Origin: Microcaldota archaeon
GTDB lineage: Archaea > Micrarchaeota > Micrarchaeia > Micrarchaeales > CABMGC01
Direction: 5' to 3'
Length of the DNA stretch: 18,638 nucleotides
Assembly (NCBI GenBank): GCA_021846005.1
Contig: JAJZIZ010000009.1
Span: forward strand, 1 to 18,638
Positions 1 to 6,525 of this stretch are shown in pieces. The notes under the pieces were generated by a model. That model did no database searches, was not told where the DNA came from, and was given only the letters and a program-made list of their open reading frames with translations. A program made the translations under genes and the position numbers. Position 1 is the stretch's first letter. Each line of letters starts with the position of its first letter.

Positions 1-275
1 GAGACAGAATCGCAGAAGAATACAAACACGACGAAGTCGTAATTTCCAATCTTCCCACAATCATGAGCGTAGCCCTATCCCGCGGAAACCTCTCCTTCGC
101 AGACAAACTCGCCGCAGGCGCAAAACCCACAAGGGACAGAATCGCCGAAAAATACGAATACAACAAAGCTGTAATTTCCCATCTTCCCACAATCATGAGC
201 GTAGCCCTAGTCCGCGGAAACCTCTCATTCGCGTACAGGCTCGCCGAAAATATGGCAAAAACCTCAGAGCAGTAA
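1..275 (+). CDS. C-terminal fragment of a 44-residue tandem-repeat protein (partial, 5' end outside window)
   Basis: The reading frame is open from base 3 to the TAA at 273-275 and enters from outside the window, so the internal ATG at 63 is not the start. The last 90 residues contain two copies of a 44-residue (132-bp) unit, starting at bases 3 and 135. Each unit reads DRIAE-[EK]-Y, then a variable stretch, then LPTIMSVAL-x-RGNLSFA. The middle of the unit is nearly identical at DNA level between copies, which suggests recent duplication or gene conversion. The segment RGNLSFADKLAAGAKPT resembles the second helix and turn of an ankyrin repeat (GNLEIVKLLLEAGA type), but the unit is 11 residues longer than the usual 33. 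The last copy diverges and ends in KTSEQ. No function can be assigned; a scaffold or protein-binding role is only an inference from repeat architecture. Confidence 0.75.
   Translation, partial: DRIAEEYKHDEVVISNLPTIMSVALSRGNLSFADKLAAGAKPTRDRIAEKYEYNKAVISHLPTIMSVALVRGNLSFAYRLAENMAKTSEQ
3..266 (+). repeat. Two tandem 132-bp coding repeats
   Basis: Copy one spans 3-134 and copy two 135-266, in the same frame as the partial gene. Both begin GACAGAATCGC. The strongest identity is in the central third (around 50-78 and 182-210), where the two copies match base for base over more than 25 positions, while the ends have diverged. More copies probably lie upstream of the window. Confidence 0.85.
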
Positions 276-353
276 ATCAACAGTAGATTGGAATAATGCG
301 CGATAACCTTCAATCTGCGCAAATCCGTCTGTGCGGTTTTCAACAAGCGGAAA

Positions 354-359
354 TTTTTT
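354..359 (+). terminator. T-run, possible terminator of the repeat-protein gene
   Basis: A run of six T (354-359) lies 79 bases after the stop of the repeat gene and before the suf promoter. Archaeal intrinsic termination often uses short T-tracts without a strong hairpin. Only the T-run is seen, so this is a weak call. Confidence 0.25.
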
Positions 360-410
360 CATTTCAGACAATCTGGCATATTATTGCAGAAAACAGAAAT
401 CAGAGCAAAC

Positions 411-425
411 TATAGTTATACTATA
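411..425. promoter_or_regulatory. Upstream 15-bp dyad, candidate operator
   Basis: Perfect inverted repeat TATAGT-TAT-ACTATA (6-bp arms, 3-bp spacer), overlapping a further palindrome AACTATAGTT at 408-417. It lies about 100 bp upstream of a second dyad with the same 6-3-6 design (512-526). A dimeric HTH protein would bind such a site; the adjacent regulator gene is the obvious candidate. Binding is inferred, and AT-rich DNA makes short dyads by chance more often. Confidence 0.4.
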
Positions 426-486
426 TTATAAACCAGCGTTGATCGGACAACCTTTCCGAATTTCTTCAGGCCATATTCTGCTGTAC

Positions 487-496
487 CTATATATAG
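487..496 (+). promoter_or_regulatory. TATA box of the regulator-suf operon
   Basis: CTATATATAG, a perfect 10-bp palindrome centred near 492. Archaeal transcription normally begins about 26 bases downstream, here near 518, so the mRNA would start only about 9 bases before the ATG at 527. This supports the ATG at 527 over the in-frame TTG at 500, which would lie upstream of the transcript start. Confidence 0.6.
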
Positions 497-511
497 TCTT
501 TGCTGCTTAAA

Positions 512-526
512 TATAACTCGGTTATA
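512..526. promoter_or_regulatory. Start-proximal 15-bp dyad, candidate autoregulatory operator
   Basis: Perfect inverted repeat TATAAC-TCG-GTTATA that ends exactly at the base before the regulator's ATG (527). It covers the predicted transcription start, so a bound protein would block polymerase. Same 6-3-6 architecture and similar half-site (TATAAC/TATAGT) as the dyad at 411-425. The role as operator is inference. Confidence 0.45.
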
Positions 527-853
527 ATGGTGGACAGCAAATACGAAAAGGCTTACAAGGAGATAATACCTGCTGCAAGGGCCGCTCTCATAGTAGAACT
601 AAGCAAAAATCATGGAATAAAAGAGGATGCAATATCCGAATATGTGGGAATAACTCAGGCAGCCATAAGCAAATACCTCAATGGCAAGTATTCTGACAGA
701 ATAAAATCCACCATGGAGAAGATAGACAAGGAAATGCTAAAAGAATACACTGAAAAGATCAGAAACGAGACGCCAAGGGCTCTGAACAAGTATCTATGTA
801 CTGCATGCAGCAAACTGAACGGTTTTGATTGCAGATTCTCTGCGAACAGGTGA
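527..853 (+). CDS. Small HTH (XRE/COG2522-like) regulator with C-terminal cysteine cluster, leading the suf operon
   Basis: 108-residue predicted DNA-binding protein. Residues 30-54 form a helix-turn-helix (GIKEDAISEYVGITQAAISKYL) of the XRE type. The N-terminal segment with IIPAARAALIVEL and the cysteine-containing C-terminus resemble the archaeal regulators grouped as COG2522. Three cysteines, C91, C94 and C102 (C-x2-C-x7-C), sit at the C-terminus and could bind a metal or an iron-sulfur cluster; this is inference. The start is ATG 527, placed just after a TATA box at 487-496; the in-frame TTG at 500 would precede the predicted transcript start. The stop (851-853) lies within AGGTGA, which is also the ribosome-binding site of sufB, so the two genes are translationally linked. 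Two dyads upstream suggest autoregulation. It probably controls Fe-S cluster assembly, analogous in role but not in fold to IscR or SufR. Confidence 0.8.
   Translation: MVDSKYEKAYKEIIPAARAALIVELSKNHGIKEDAISEYVGITQAAISKYLNGKYSDRIKSTMEKIDKEMLKEYTEKIRNETPRALNKYLCTACSKLNGFDCRFSANR
848..853 (+). promoter_or_regulatory. Shine-Dalgarno of sufB overlapping the regulator stop codon
   Basis: AGGTGA matches the complement of the archaeal 16S 3' end, with 8 bases between it and ATG 862. This selects ATG 862 as the sufB start over TTG 829 and GTG 850, although GTG 850 (overlapping the stop as GTGA) remains possible. Confidence 0.6.
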
Positions 854-861
854 ATTATGAC

Positions 862-2277
862 ATGGTAGATCAACAAATAGAAAAGATGGCAAATTCCGAA
901 GAGTACAAGGAGCGCTACGGTTTTAGCGATCAGACCATAGAATATGAAAGTTTTGACAAGGGCCTAAACGAGGAAATCATAAGAAAGATTTCGGCAATGA
1001 AAGGAGAGCCGGAGTGGATGCTTGAGAAGAGGCTTTCGGCGTACAAAATATTCCTCTCAAAGCCAACGCCAAACTGGGGCGCAGATTTGAGTTCAATAAA
1101 TTACGATGACATTTATTACTACAGGCAGCCAAAAGGAAAGGAGGCCAACAGGTGGGAGGATGTTCCAGAAGACATAAAACGCACATTCGAGAAGCTTGGA
1201 GTTCCAGAAGCAGAGGCGAAATTCTTTGCAGGAGCAGAGGCACAATTTGACTCGTCTGTGGTATATTCACATGTCAACAAGGAGCTTGAGCGTCAAGGAA
1301 TAATATTCACTGACACTGACACTGCAGTTAAAAAATATCCGGAATTAATAAAGAAATACTTTGGCAAGGTAATACCTTCCAATGACAATAAATTTGCAGC
1401 ACTGAATACTGCTGTGTGGTCTGGAGGATCATTCATATACATTCCAAAAGGAGTAAAGGCAAGCATGCCTCTTAATGCATATTTCAGAATAAACGCGGAG
1501 AAATCAGGGCAGTTCGAGCGGACTTTAATAATCGCAGACGAAGGAGCCGAAGTGCAGTACGTGGAAGGATGCACCGCTCCAGTTTACGCTACGAATTCAC
1601 TGCATTCGGCAGTGGTCGAGCTGGTGGCTCTGAAAGGCGCAAAAATACGCTATGTTACTATACAGAACTGGTCAAAAAATGTCTATAATCTGGTTACACA
1701 AAGAGCACATGTGGAAGAAAACGGCCGCGTCGAATGGATAGATGCAAACATAGGCAGCAAGATAAACATGAAGTATCCTTCAATATTTCTCAAGGGGAAG
1801 GGTTCCAGCGGCGAGGTTCTTTCCATTGCAATGGCCGGAGAGGGGCAGATTCAGGACTCGGGCGGCAAGATATACCATCTCGCTCCAAATACGACTTCCA
1901 AGATAATCTCAAAGAGCGTTTCGAAAGGCAGCGGGCTAAGCACCTTCCGCGGCCTCCTGCATGTAGCAAAGAATGCCGAGAATGCAAAAGCGCACGTTTC
2001 ATGCGATGCGCTTCTTCTTGACGGTCTTGCAAAAACAAACACATATCCTTACAACCAGATCAATAGAAGCGATGCGATCATAAGCCACGAAGCGAAAATA
2101 GGCAAGATAAGCGATGATGAAATATTCTATCTTATGTCCAGGGGCATATCCGAAGAGGATGCCGTGGCAATGATTGTTCTGGGATTTATAGACGACCTTA
2201 CAAAAGTCCTTCCAATGGAATACTCCCTTGAACTTAAAAGGCTGATTAAGCTTGACACCAGCGGCGGAGTCGGCTGA
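862..2277 (+). CDS. sufB: SufB, Fe-S cluster scaffold subunit of the SufBCD complex
   Basis: 471 residues, near the usual family length (E. coli SufB is 495). SufB pairs with SufD and the ATPase SufC to build [Fe-S] clusters in the cytosol. Visible family features are the N-terminal EPEWML block, the SGGSFIYIPKGV stretch, VEGCTAP with C237, and the beta-helix core ending in the C-terminal helical domain. C381 (in HVSCDALLLDG) and E410 (in SHEAKIGKI) are 29 residues apart, exactly the spacing of the cluster-assembly residues C405 and E434 of E. coli SufB. EIFYLMSRGISEEDA near the end is the typical SufB/SufD C-terminal signature. The start follows an AGGTGA ribosome-binding site at the stop of the regulator gene. 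The 3' end lies close to, or overlaps, the start of sufD, depending on which sufD start is used. Confidence 0.96.
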   Translation: MVDQQIEKMANSEEYKERYGFSDQTIEYESFDKGLNEEIIRKISAMKGEPEWMLEKRLSAYKIFLSKPTPNWGADLSSINYDDIYYYRQPKGKEANRWEDVPEDIKRTFEKLGVPEAEAKFFAGAEAQFDSSVVYSHVNKELERQGIIFTDTDTAVKKYPELIKKYFGKVIPSNDNKFAALNTAVWSGGSFIYIPKGVKASMPLNAYFRINAEKSGQFERTLIIADEGAEVQYVEGCTAPVYATNSLHSAVVELVALKGAKIRYVTIQNWSKNVYNLVTQRAHVEENGRVEWIDANIGSKINMKYPSIFLKGKGSSGEVLSIAMAGEGQIQDSGGKIYHLAPNTTSKIISKSVSKGSGLSTFRGLLHVAKNAENAKAHVSCDALLLDGLAKTNTYPYNQINRSDAIISHEAKIGKISDDEIFYLMSRGISEEDAVAMIVLGFIDDLTKVLPMEYSLELKRLIKLDTSGGVG

Positions 2278-2296
2278 ATCGCGGTACGGTGTTTCC

Positions 2297-3562
2297 TTGA
2301 ATTATGAAGATTTCAAAAAAGAGGCCATGAGCAGGTATGCAGAGCTGCCGGACGAGACGAATGAGCTATACAAAAAATACCACATGGAAACAAGCATTCC
2401 ATCTGCCGAAGAGATGGAGCGGAACGAGAAAACCGCCGCGTCAGCATCTGATGTGCAGTCTCTCGTGGCATCGATAGAACAACGCACCGGGCTGAAATTC
2501 GACATTGTTCTTTCCAGATCCTTTGCAAAAAGCATGTCAGAAAATGTACAGATCAAAAAGACGGAATCAATTCCCGGGATTCTCTCAGATAAGATATACA
2601 AAAGCTCGGATAACAGGCTTGCCGCATTCATAAATGCCAACGCCAGGGATGCCATAGTCGCAGAAATAAAACCCGGGTCACATGAAAAATTCAATATGAT
2701 ATTCATCAACGATTCTGACATCTCATTCGAATGCCTGTTTAAGCTAGGGGAAGGCGCAAGGCTCGAAGCTTTCCAGGTCTTTGCCTCGATAGGCAAGGGA
2801 TCTACATGCGCTTCGCTGCAAGAATTCTCAATAGCAAAGGGTGCGCATATGGGTCTAACACTTTTCGGGGATATGGGCACAGAGTCAACTCTTGTAAGCC
2901 TGTCCAAGGGAATACTAGAGGAAAACGGGACCATGAATGCAAATTTCATATATAATGGATCAAAGCTAACCAAGTCCATAAACTTCTTCGATACGCGTGG
3001 TACCGGAAGCAAGATTTCAGTTTCAGAGGCTATATACGGCACAGGGGAGCAGAGGTTTGACATAAACACCCATCTCCTAAACTCCAAGGAAAGGAGCTCG
3101 ACAAAGCTTGAGACAGGCGCCATACTTGATGACAGATCACATTGTCTTCTAAAAGGATATGCAAAGATAGAGAAATATGCCAAAGGGGCATTTTCAAACA
3201 TAAGCCAGCGCGGCATCCTCCTAAGCGAAGCATCCCATATAGATGCGCTTCCTGACATGTCAATAGACTATAGCGACCAGGTATCAGCAACACACAGCGC
3301 CGCAACGTCTCCCATAGACAAGGAAGCGCTTTTCTATCTGATGTCAAGGGGTCTTTCTGACTCATCCTCTAGGAAGATGTTCGTTTCGTCTTTCATACTC
3401 AAATACTTGGGAAGCATAAAGGATCCGGCAGTCAAGGAGATAGTGTCATCTGCCATAATCAGCAGAACCGAAGGAAATCCTCCCGGAGAGATGCGCAACA
3501 TAACCTTGAAGGATATATGGTTTTCCAGCGAAGAAGGGAGAAACGAAAAGATGGTATCATGA
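2297..3562 (+). CDS. sufD: SufD, SufB-paralogous subunit of the SufBCD complex
   Basis: 421 residues from TTG 2297, close to the family norm (E. coli SufD is 423). SufD forms a heterodimer with SufB and is needed for iron acquisition and cluster assembly. The beta-helix core is divergent, but the C-terminal signature is clear: H333 in SATHSAAT corresponds to the cluster-site histidine (H360 in E. coli), followed by EALFYLMSRGLSDSSSR, which parallels the SufB ending. The start is uncertain. TTG 2297 has GGTG five bases before it. TTG 2252 would overlap sufB by 26 bases and add 15 low-complexity residues. ATG 2327 would delete ten residues and has poor spacing to a GAGG. The stop overlaps the sufC start as ATGA (3559-3562), implying translational coupling. 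Confidence 0.92.
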   Translation: MNYEDFKKEAMSRYAELPDETNELYKKYHMETSIPSAEEMERNEKTAASASDVQSLVASIEQRTGLKFDIVLSRSFAKSMSENVQIKKTESIPGILSDKIYKSSDNRLAAFINANARDAIVAEIKPGSHEKFNMIFINDSDISFECLFKLGEGARLEAFQVFASIGKGSTCASLQEFSIAKGAHMGLTLFGDMGTESTLVSLSKGILEENGTMNANFIYNGSKLTKSINFFDTRGTGSKISVSEAIYGTGEQRFDINTHLLNSKERSSTKLETGAILDDRSHCLLKGYAKIEKYAKGAFSNISQRGILLSEASHIDALPDMSIDYSDQVSATHSAATSPIDKEALFYLMSRGLSDSSSRKMFVSSFILKYLGSIKDPAVKEIVSSAIISRTEGNPPGEMRNITLKDIWFSSEEGRNEKMVS

Positions 3563-4287
3563 AATTGGAAATAATAAATCTGCACATAAGCATTGACGAA
3601 AAGGAAATAGTGAAGGGGGTGAACCTGACCATAAATCAGGGTGAAGCCCACGTTATAATGGGCCCAAACGGCTCAGGGAAAACAACCCTGGCAAAGGCAA
3701 TAATGGGACATCCACAGCTAAAGATAACCGGCGGAGATATACTTGTTGACGGAAAGAGCATAAAAGAAATGAAGGCCAACGAAAGGGCAAAGCTCGGCAT
3801 ATTTCTCCAGTTCCAGAATCCCATAGAAGTGGAGGGGCTAGGCCTTCTAAGTTTCCTAAATACTGCCAGGGGAGCAATAACCGAAAAACCTCTTCAATAC
3901 AAGGAATTTATAAACGAGATAAAATCGGCTTCCAAAGACTTGGCCATGAAGGAAGAGCTAATAGGGAGGTCGTTAAATCATGGTTTCTCCGGAGGCGAAA
4001 AAAAGAAAGCCGAGATACTGCAGATGCGCGTCCTGAACCCGAAAATAGCAATACTTGACGAACCCGATTCAGGGCTTGACATCGACGCAGTAAGGATAGT
4101 GGCTGCAAATATAGATAAACTGCAGAAGGAAAAAGAGATGGGCATGCTCGTGATAACCCACTATAGCCGTATACTGGAATACCTAAATCCAAAGTTTATA
4201 CATATAATGAAGGAAGGAAAGATAGTAAGGGAGGGCGGCAGGGAGCTCATATCTGAGATAGAAAAATCTGGTTATTCGGATGCGTAA
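3559..4287 (+). CDS. sufC: SufC, ABC-type ATPase of the SufBCD complex
   Basis: 242 residues, typical for SufC. It is a soluble ABC ATPase that drives conformational change of SufB-SufD rather than transport. Motifs in order: Walker A GPNGSGKTT (residues 35-43, K41), Q-loop FLQFQNPIEVEG, ABC signature FSGGEKKK (143-150), Walker B IAILDEPDSGLD (D167, E168) and the H-loop histidine H201 in VITHYSR. The FSGGEKKK signature and the Q-loop with QNPIEVEG are diagnostic of SufC among ABC proteins. ATG 3559 overlaps the sufD stop by four bases (ATGA), so the longer frame from 3517 is not needed. The last eight bases overlap sufS. Confidence 0.97.
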   Translation: MKLEIINLHISIDEKEIVKGVNLTINQGEAHVIMGPNGSGKTTLAKAIMGHPQLKITGGDILVDGKSIKEMKANERAKLGIFLQFQNPIEVEGLGLLSFLNTARGAITEKPLQYKEFINEIKSASKDLAMKEELIGRSLNHGFSGGEKKKAEILQMRVLNPKIAILDEPDSGLDIDAVRIVAANIDKLQKEKEMGMLVITHYSRILEYLNPKFIHIMKEGKIVREGGRELISEIEKSGYSDA

Positions 4288-5530
4288 GTTTGACGTTTTG
4301 CAGGTCAGGAAAGATTTTCCAATACTTTCCATAACAACCAATGGCAAACCTTTAATCTATCTTGACAGCGCCGCCACTTCGCAGAAACCGTCAAGTGTCA
4401 TAAATGCAATATCTGATTTTTACAAAAATTACAACGCGAATATCCACCGCGGAATCTATGACATCTCCGTAAAGGCCACAGAAGCCTATATCAACTCAAA
4501 GGAAACCGTATCCAAGTTCATAAATGCATCATCTTACAGGGAAATCGTATACTGCAAAAACACTACAGATGCAATAAATACCGTAGCGCTATCATGGGGA
4601 GAAAGCAACATCTCCGAAGGAGACACCATCCTGCTTACCGAGACCGAGCACCACAGTAACATAGTGCCATGGCAGCTCCTAGCGAAGCGCAAAAAGGCAA
4701 AAATAGAATATGTGATGATGGCAGGCGACTTTACCCTGGACATGGAAGACTACAAACGCAAGCTTGAAAATGGGCCTAAGCTTGTCTCATTCGCGCATGT
4801 TTCAAATGTTCTTGGCACAGTAAATGATGCAGAATTGATAACACGCATGGCCCATGACAACGGTGCAGTAGTGCTTCTTGATGCTGCCCAGTCATTGCCA
4901 CATTTTGCCGTTGACGCGAAGAAAATAGATTGCGACTTCATGGCTTTTTCAGGACATAAAATGCTGGGTCCGGCAGGCATAGGCGTACTCTATGCAAAAG
5001 ATTCAATACTTGAAGAAATGCCTCCTGTAATCGGCGGCGGAGACATGATACGAAGCGTTACATTCGAGGAGTCCAGCTGGAACGAGCTTCCATGGAAGTT
5101 TGAAGCCGGAACACCAAATACCGAAGGAGCAATAGGCCTTAAAGCCGGGATAGATTACCTCAATTCGCACGGCATGGAAAACATAGCGAGGCACGAAGAG
5201 CTTCTTACAAAGTATGCACTCGAATCGCTTGAAGAAGCAGGTGCATCCATATACGGCATAGGCAGCGGCGCATTTAATGGAAAGAACCGTTCCGGAGTAA
5301 TCTCATTTAAACTCAAAGGGGCACACCCCCATGACATATCTACTATTCTTTCCAGTGAAGGCATAGCTATACGCGCCGGGCATCACTGTGCAATGCCTCT
5401 TATCAATAAGGTCCTTTCCGAACCTGCGCTTGCCAGGATAAGCTTCTATCTATACAATACCACCGAGGAAATAGACGCCGCCGTATCATCGCTTGGAACG
5501 GTCAGAAAAATACTCGGTTTGAAGAAATAA
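4280..5530 (+). CDS. sufS: SufS, group II cysteine desulfurase
   Basis: 416 residues, a PLP-dependent class V aminotransferase-fold enzyme that takes sulfur from L-cysteine, releases alanine and passes a persulfide to the Suf machinery. The PLP lysine is K227 in FSGHKMLGPAG, and the persulfide cysteine is C370 in IRAGHHCAMPL, the short-loop pattern of the SufS/CsdA group. TETEHHSNIVPW and LLDAAQSLPH are further family blocks around the cofactor. The N-terminus VRKDFPIL...YLDSAATSQKP is classical. ATG 4280 overlaps sufC by eight bases, so it is the last gene of the regulator-sufBDCS operon. No SufE, SufU or A-type carrier gene follows it in this window, so the sulfur acceptor is unclear and SufS may deliver sulfur directly to SufB. 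Confidence 0.96.
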   Translation: MRKFDVLQVRKDFPILSITTNGKPLIYLDSAATSQKPSSVINAISDFYKNYNANIHRGIYDISVKATEAYINSKETVSKFINASSYREIVYCKNTTDAINTVALSWGESNISEGDTILLTETEHHSNIVPWQLLAKRKKAKIEYVMMAGDFTLDMEDYKRKLENGPKLVSFAHVSNVLGTVNDAELITRMAHDNGAVVLLDAAQSLPHFAVDAKKIDCDFMAFSGHKMLGPAGIGVLYAKDSILEEMPPVIGGGDMIRSVTFEESSWNELPWKFEAGTPNTEGAIGLKAGIDYLNSHGMENIARHEELLTKYALESLEEAGASIYGIGSGAFNGKNRSGVISFKLKGAHPHDISTILSSEGIAIRAGHHCAMPLINKVLSEPALARISFYLYNTTEEIDAAVSSLGTVRKILGLKK

Positions 5531-5606
5531 CCTCATCCCTGACGCACGAATTTATCATTCCCGATAGGCCATCACATGTACCTGAGGCATTTCAGTCCTC
5601 CCATAT

Positions 5607-5615
5607 CTATATAAA
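5607..5615 (+). promoter_or_regulatory. TATA box for the 188-aa orphan gene
   Basis: CTATATAAA, centred near 5611, predicts a transcript start near 5637, about 10 bases before GTG 5648. A second AT-rich element (TTTAATATA, 5633-5641) could also act as a box but would start transcripts inside the frame. Confidence 0.45.
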
Positions 5616-5647
5616 TCATACATTCTCTACTTTTTAATATACCTGCC

Positions 5648-6214
5648 GTGCTTGGCAGAACATGTGTGCAATCCGTGGAAGCTGCAAAATCAAAGCATGA
5701 ACGCGTAAACAACCCTACGCTATGCAATCCATTCGGAATACAAATATTCAGAACTCCTAATACTGAGATACATTCCAAGGTATTATTGATGACCAGGGAT
5801 AATGGGATCCATTATTCTCCTATGTTAAATATCTTGTCAAAGCACCCTCTTGGTGATCAAAAGCGTATAATATCTCTGATAGAGCGACACCAGCTCAACA
5901 GCAAAACCCATCCGTTGCATTATCAGCTATATTCTATAATGCGGCAGGAAGACGGTACCCCGCAATTCATCCGAAGATACAGCAGTCTAACTGGAAAATC
6001 AGAGGACATAAATGGCCAATCCGGAGAAAAAATCAAAAATCTCATGGTGCTCGGTATGGATATGATAACTATGCACACCGGTTTTCATCCTAAATGTTAT
6101 GAAGAAGGCATAAAACACCTGCTTTTTACAATCGCAAAAGAAACAGTCAGCGTACTTGAAGGCAAAGTTCCACAAAAAGAAGAGTTTGTACGCGCGGCCA
6201 TAAGGACTTCTTAA
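5648..6214 (+). CDS. Hypothetical protein, 188 aa, no recognised family
   Basis: A single open frame of 188 codons with its own TATA-like element upstream and a separate position between the suf operon and the tRNA-Leu block. No signal peptide, membrane segment or known catalytic motif is visible. The C-terminal half is helix-like and rich in His and Met (KIKNLMVLGMDMITMHTGF, then CYEEGIKHLLFTIAKETVSVLEG). The middle, HPLGDQKRIISLIERHQL, also looks helical. GTG 5648 is chosen because of its spacing from the TATA box at 5607-5615; GTG 5666 and GTG 5675 are alternatives in the same frame. I do not recognise the family and cannot give a function. It may be lineage-specific. Confidence 0.6.
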   Translation: MLGRTCVQSVEAAKSKHERVNNPTLCNPFGIQIFRTPNTEIHSKVLLMTRDNGIHYSPMLNILSKHPLGDQKRIISLIERHQLNSKTHPLHYQLYSIMRQEDGTPQFIRRYSSLTGKSEDINGQSGEKIKNLMVLGMDMITMHTGFHPKCYEEGIKHLLFTIAKETVSVLEGKVPQKEEFVRAAIRTS

Positions 6215-6269
6215 TTACGAAAATACCTAATATGATCTTTACTATCTCCTTTGGGTCGCCCATCTCTAT

Positions 6270-6287
6270 AGCTTGCTTTCGCAAGCT
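6270..6287 (-). repeat. Stem-loop with GNRA-type (GAAA) tetraloop on the minus strand
   Basis: On the minus strand AGCTTGC-GAAA-GCAAGCT gives a perfect 7-bp stem closed by a GAAA tetraloop, a loop type favoured in structured RNAs. The same region can alternatively pair 6266-6274 with 6322-6330 (CTATAGCTT / AAGCTATAG). Confidence 0.6.
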
Positions 6288-6436
6288 CTCGATGCGGCTC
6301 CCTGATGCTTCAACGAGCTTTAAGCTATAGCTACCTATCTGATACAAGGAACCTTCTGAGAAGCCTAGCCCGCCGAGCGCCACCGAAGGCGACTTTTTGG
6401 GAGGGCGACGATCCACTAGAGCTGCCTGGGCCGGTG

Positions 6437-6453
6437 CCATGAAACTTTCATGG
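6437..6453. repeat. 17-bp palindrome
   Basis: CCATGAAA-C-TTTCATGG, 8-bp arms around one central base. It could be a protein-binding site or fold into a small RNA hairpin. Confidence 0.6.
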
Positions 6454-6468
6454 ATACTTGCCTTAAGA

Positions 6469-6525
6469 ATTCGGAAAATCGTTCAAAATCTTCTTTTGGA
6501 AGATTTGCCTTTGGGATTTCCGAAT
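6469..6525. repeat. Nested two-stem inverted repeat 3' of tRNA-Leu
   Basis: Outer arms ATTCGGAAA (6469-6477) and TTTCCGAAT (6517-6525) are perfect 9-bp complements. Inner arms AAATCTTC (6486-6493) and GAAGATTT (6499-6506) form an 8-bp stem with a 5-base loop. The internal loop between them is 8 and 10 bases. The layout recalls an H/ACA guide hairpin, but no ACA box is seen at the expected distance on either strand, so that label is not supported. Confidence 0.65.

Noticed and set aside
1..275. CRISPR array
   Set aside because: The repeats are 132 bp, in frame, adjacent without spacers and coding, so they are protein repeats.
2302..3258. 318-codon open frame on the minus strand opposite sufD
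   Set aside because: It is Ser/Leu-rich and antisense to a clear SufD; no family motif and no promoter or ribosome-binding site.
6469..6525. H/ACA guide RNA interpretation of the nested hairpin
   Set aside because: The stem-internal loop-stem layout is suggestive, but no ACA or ANA box is seen at the required distance on either strand.
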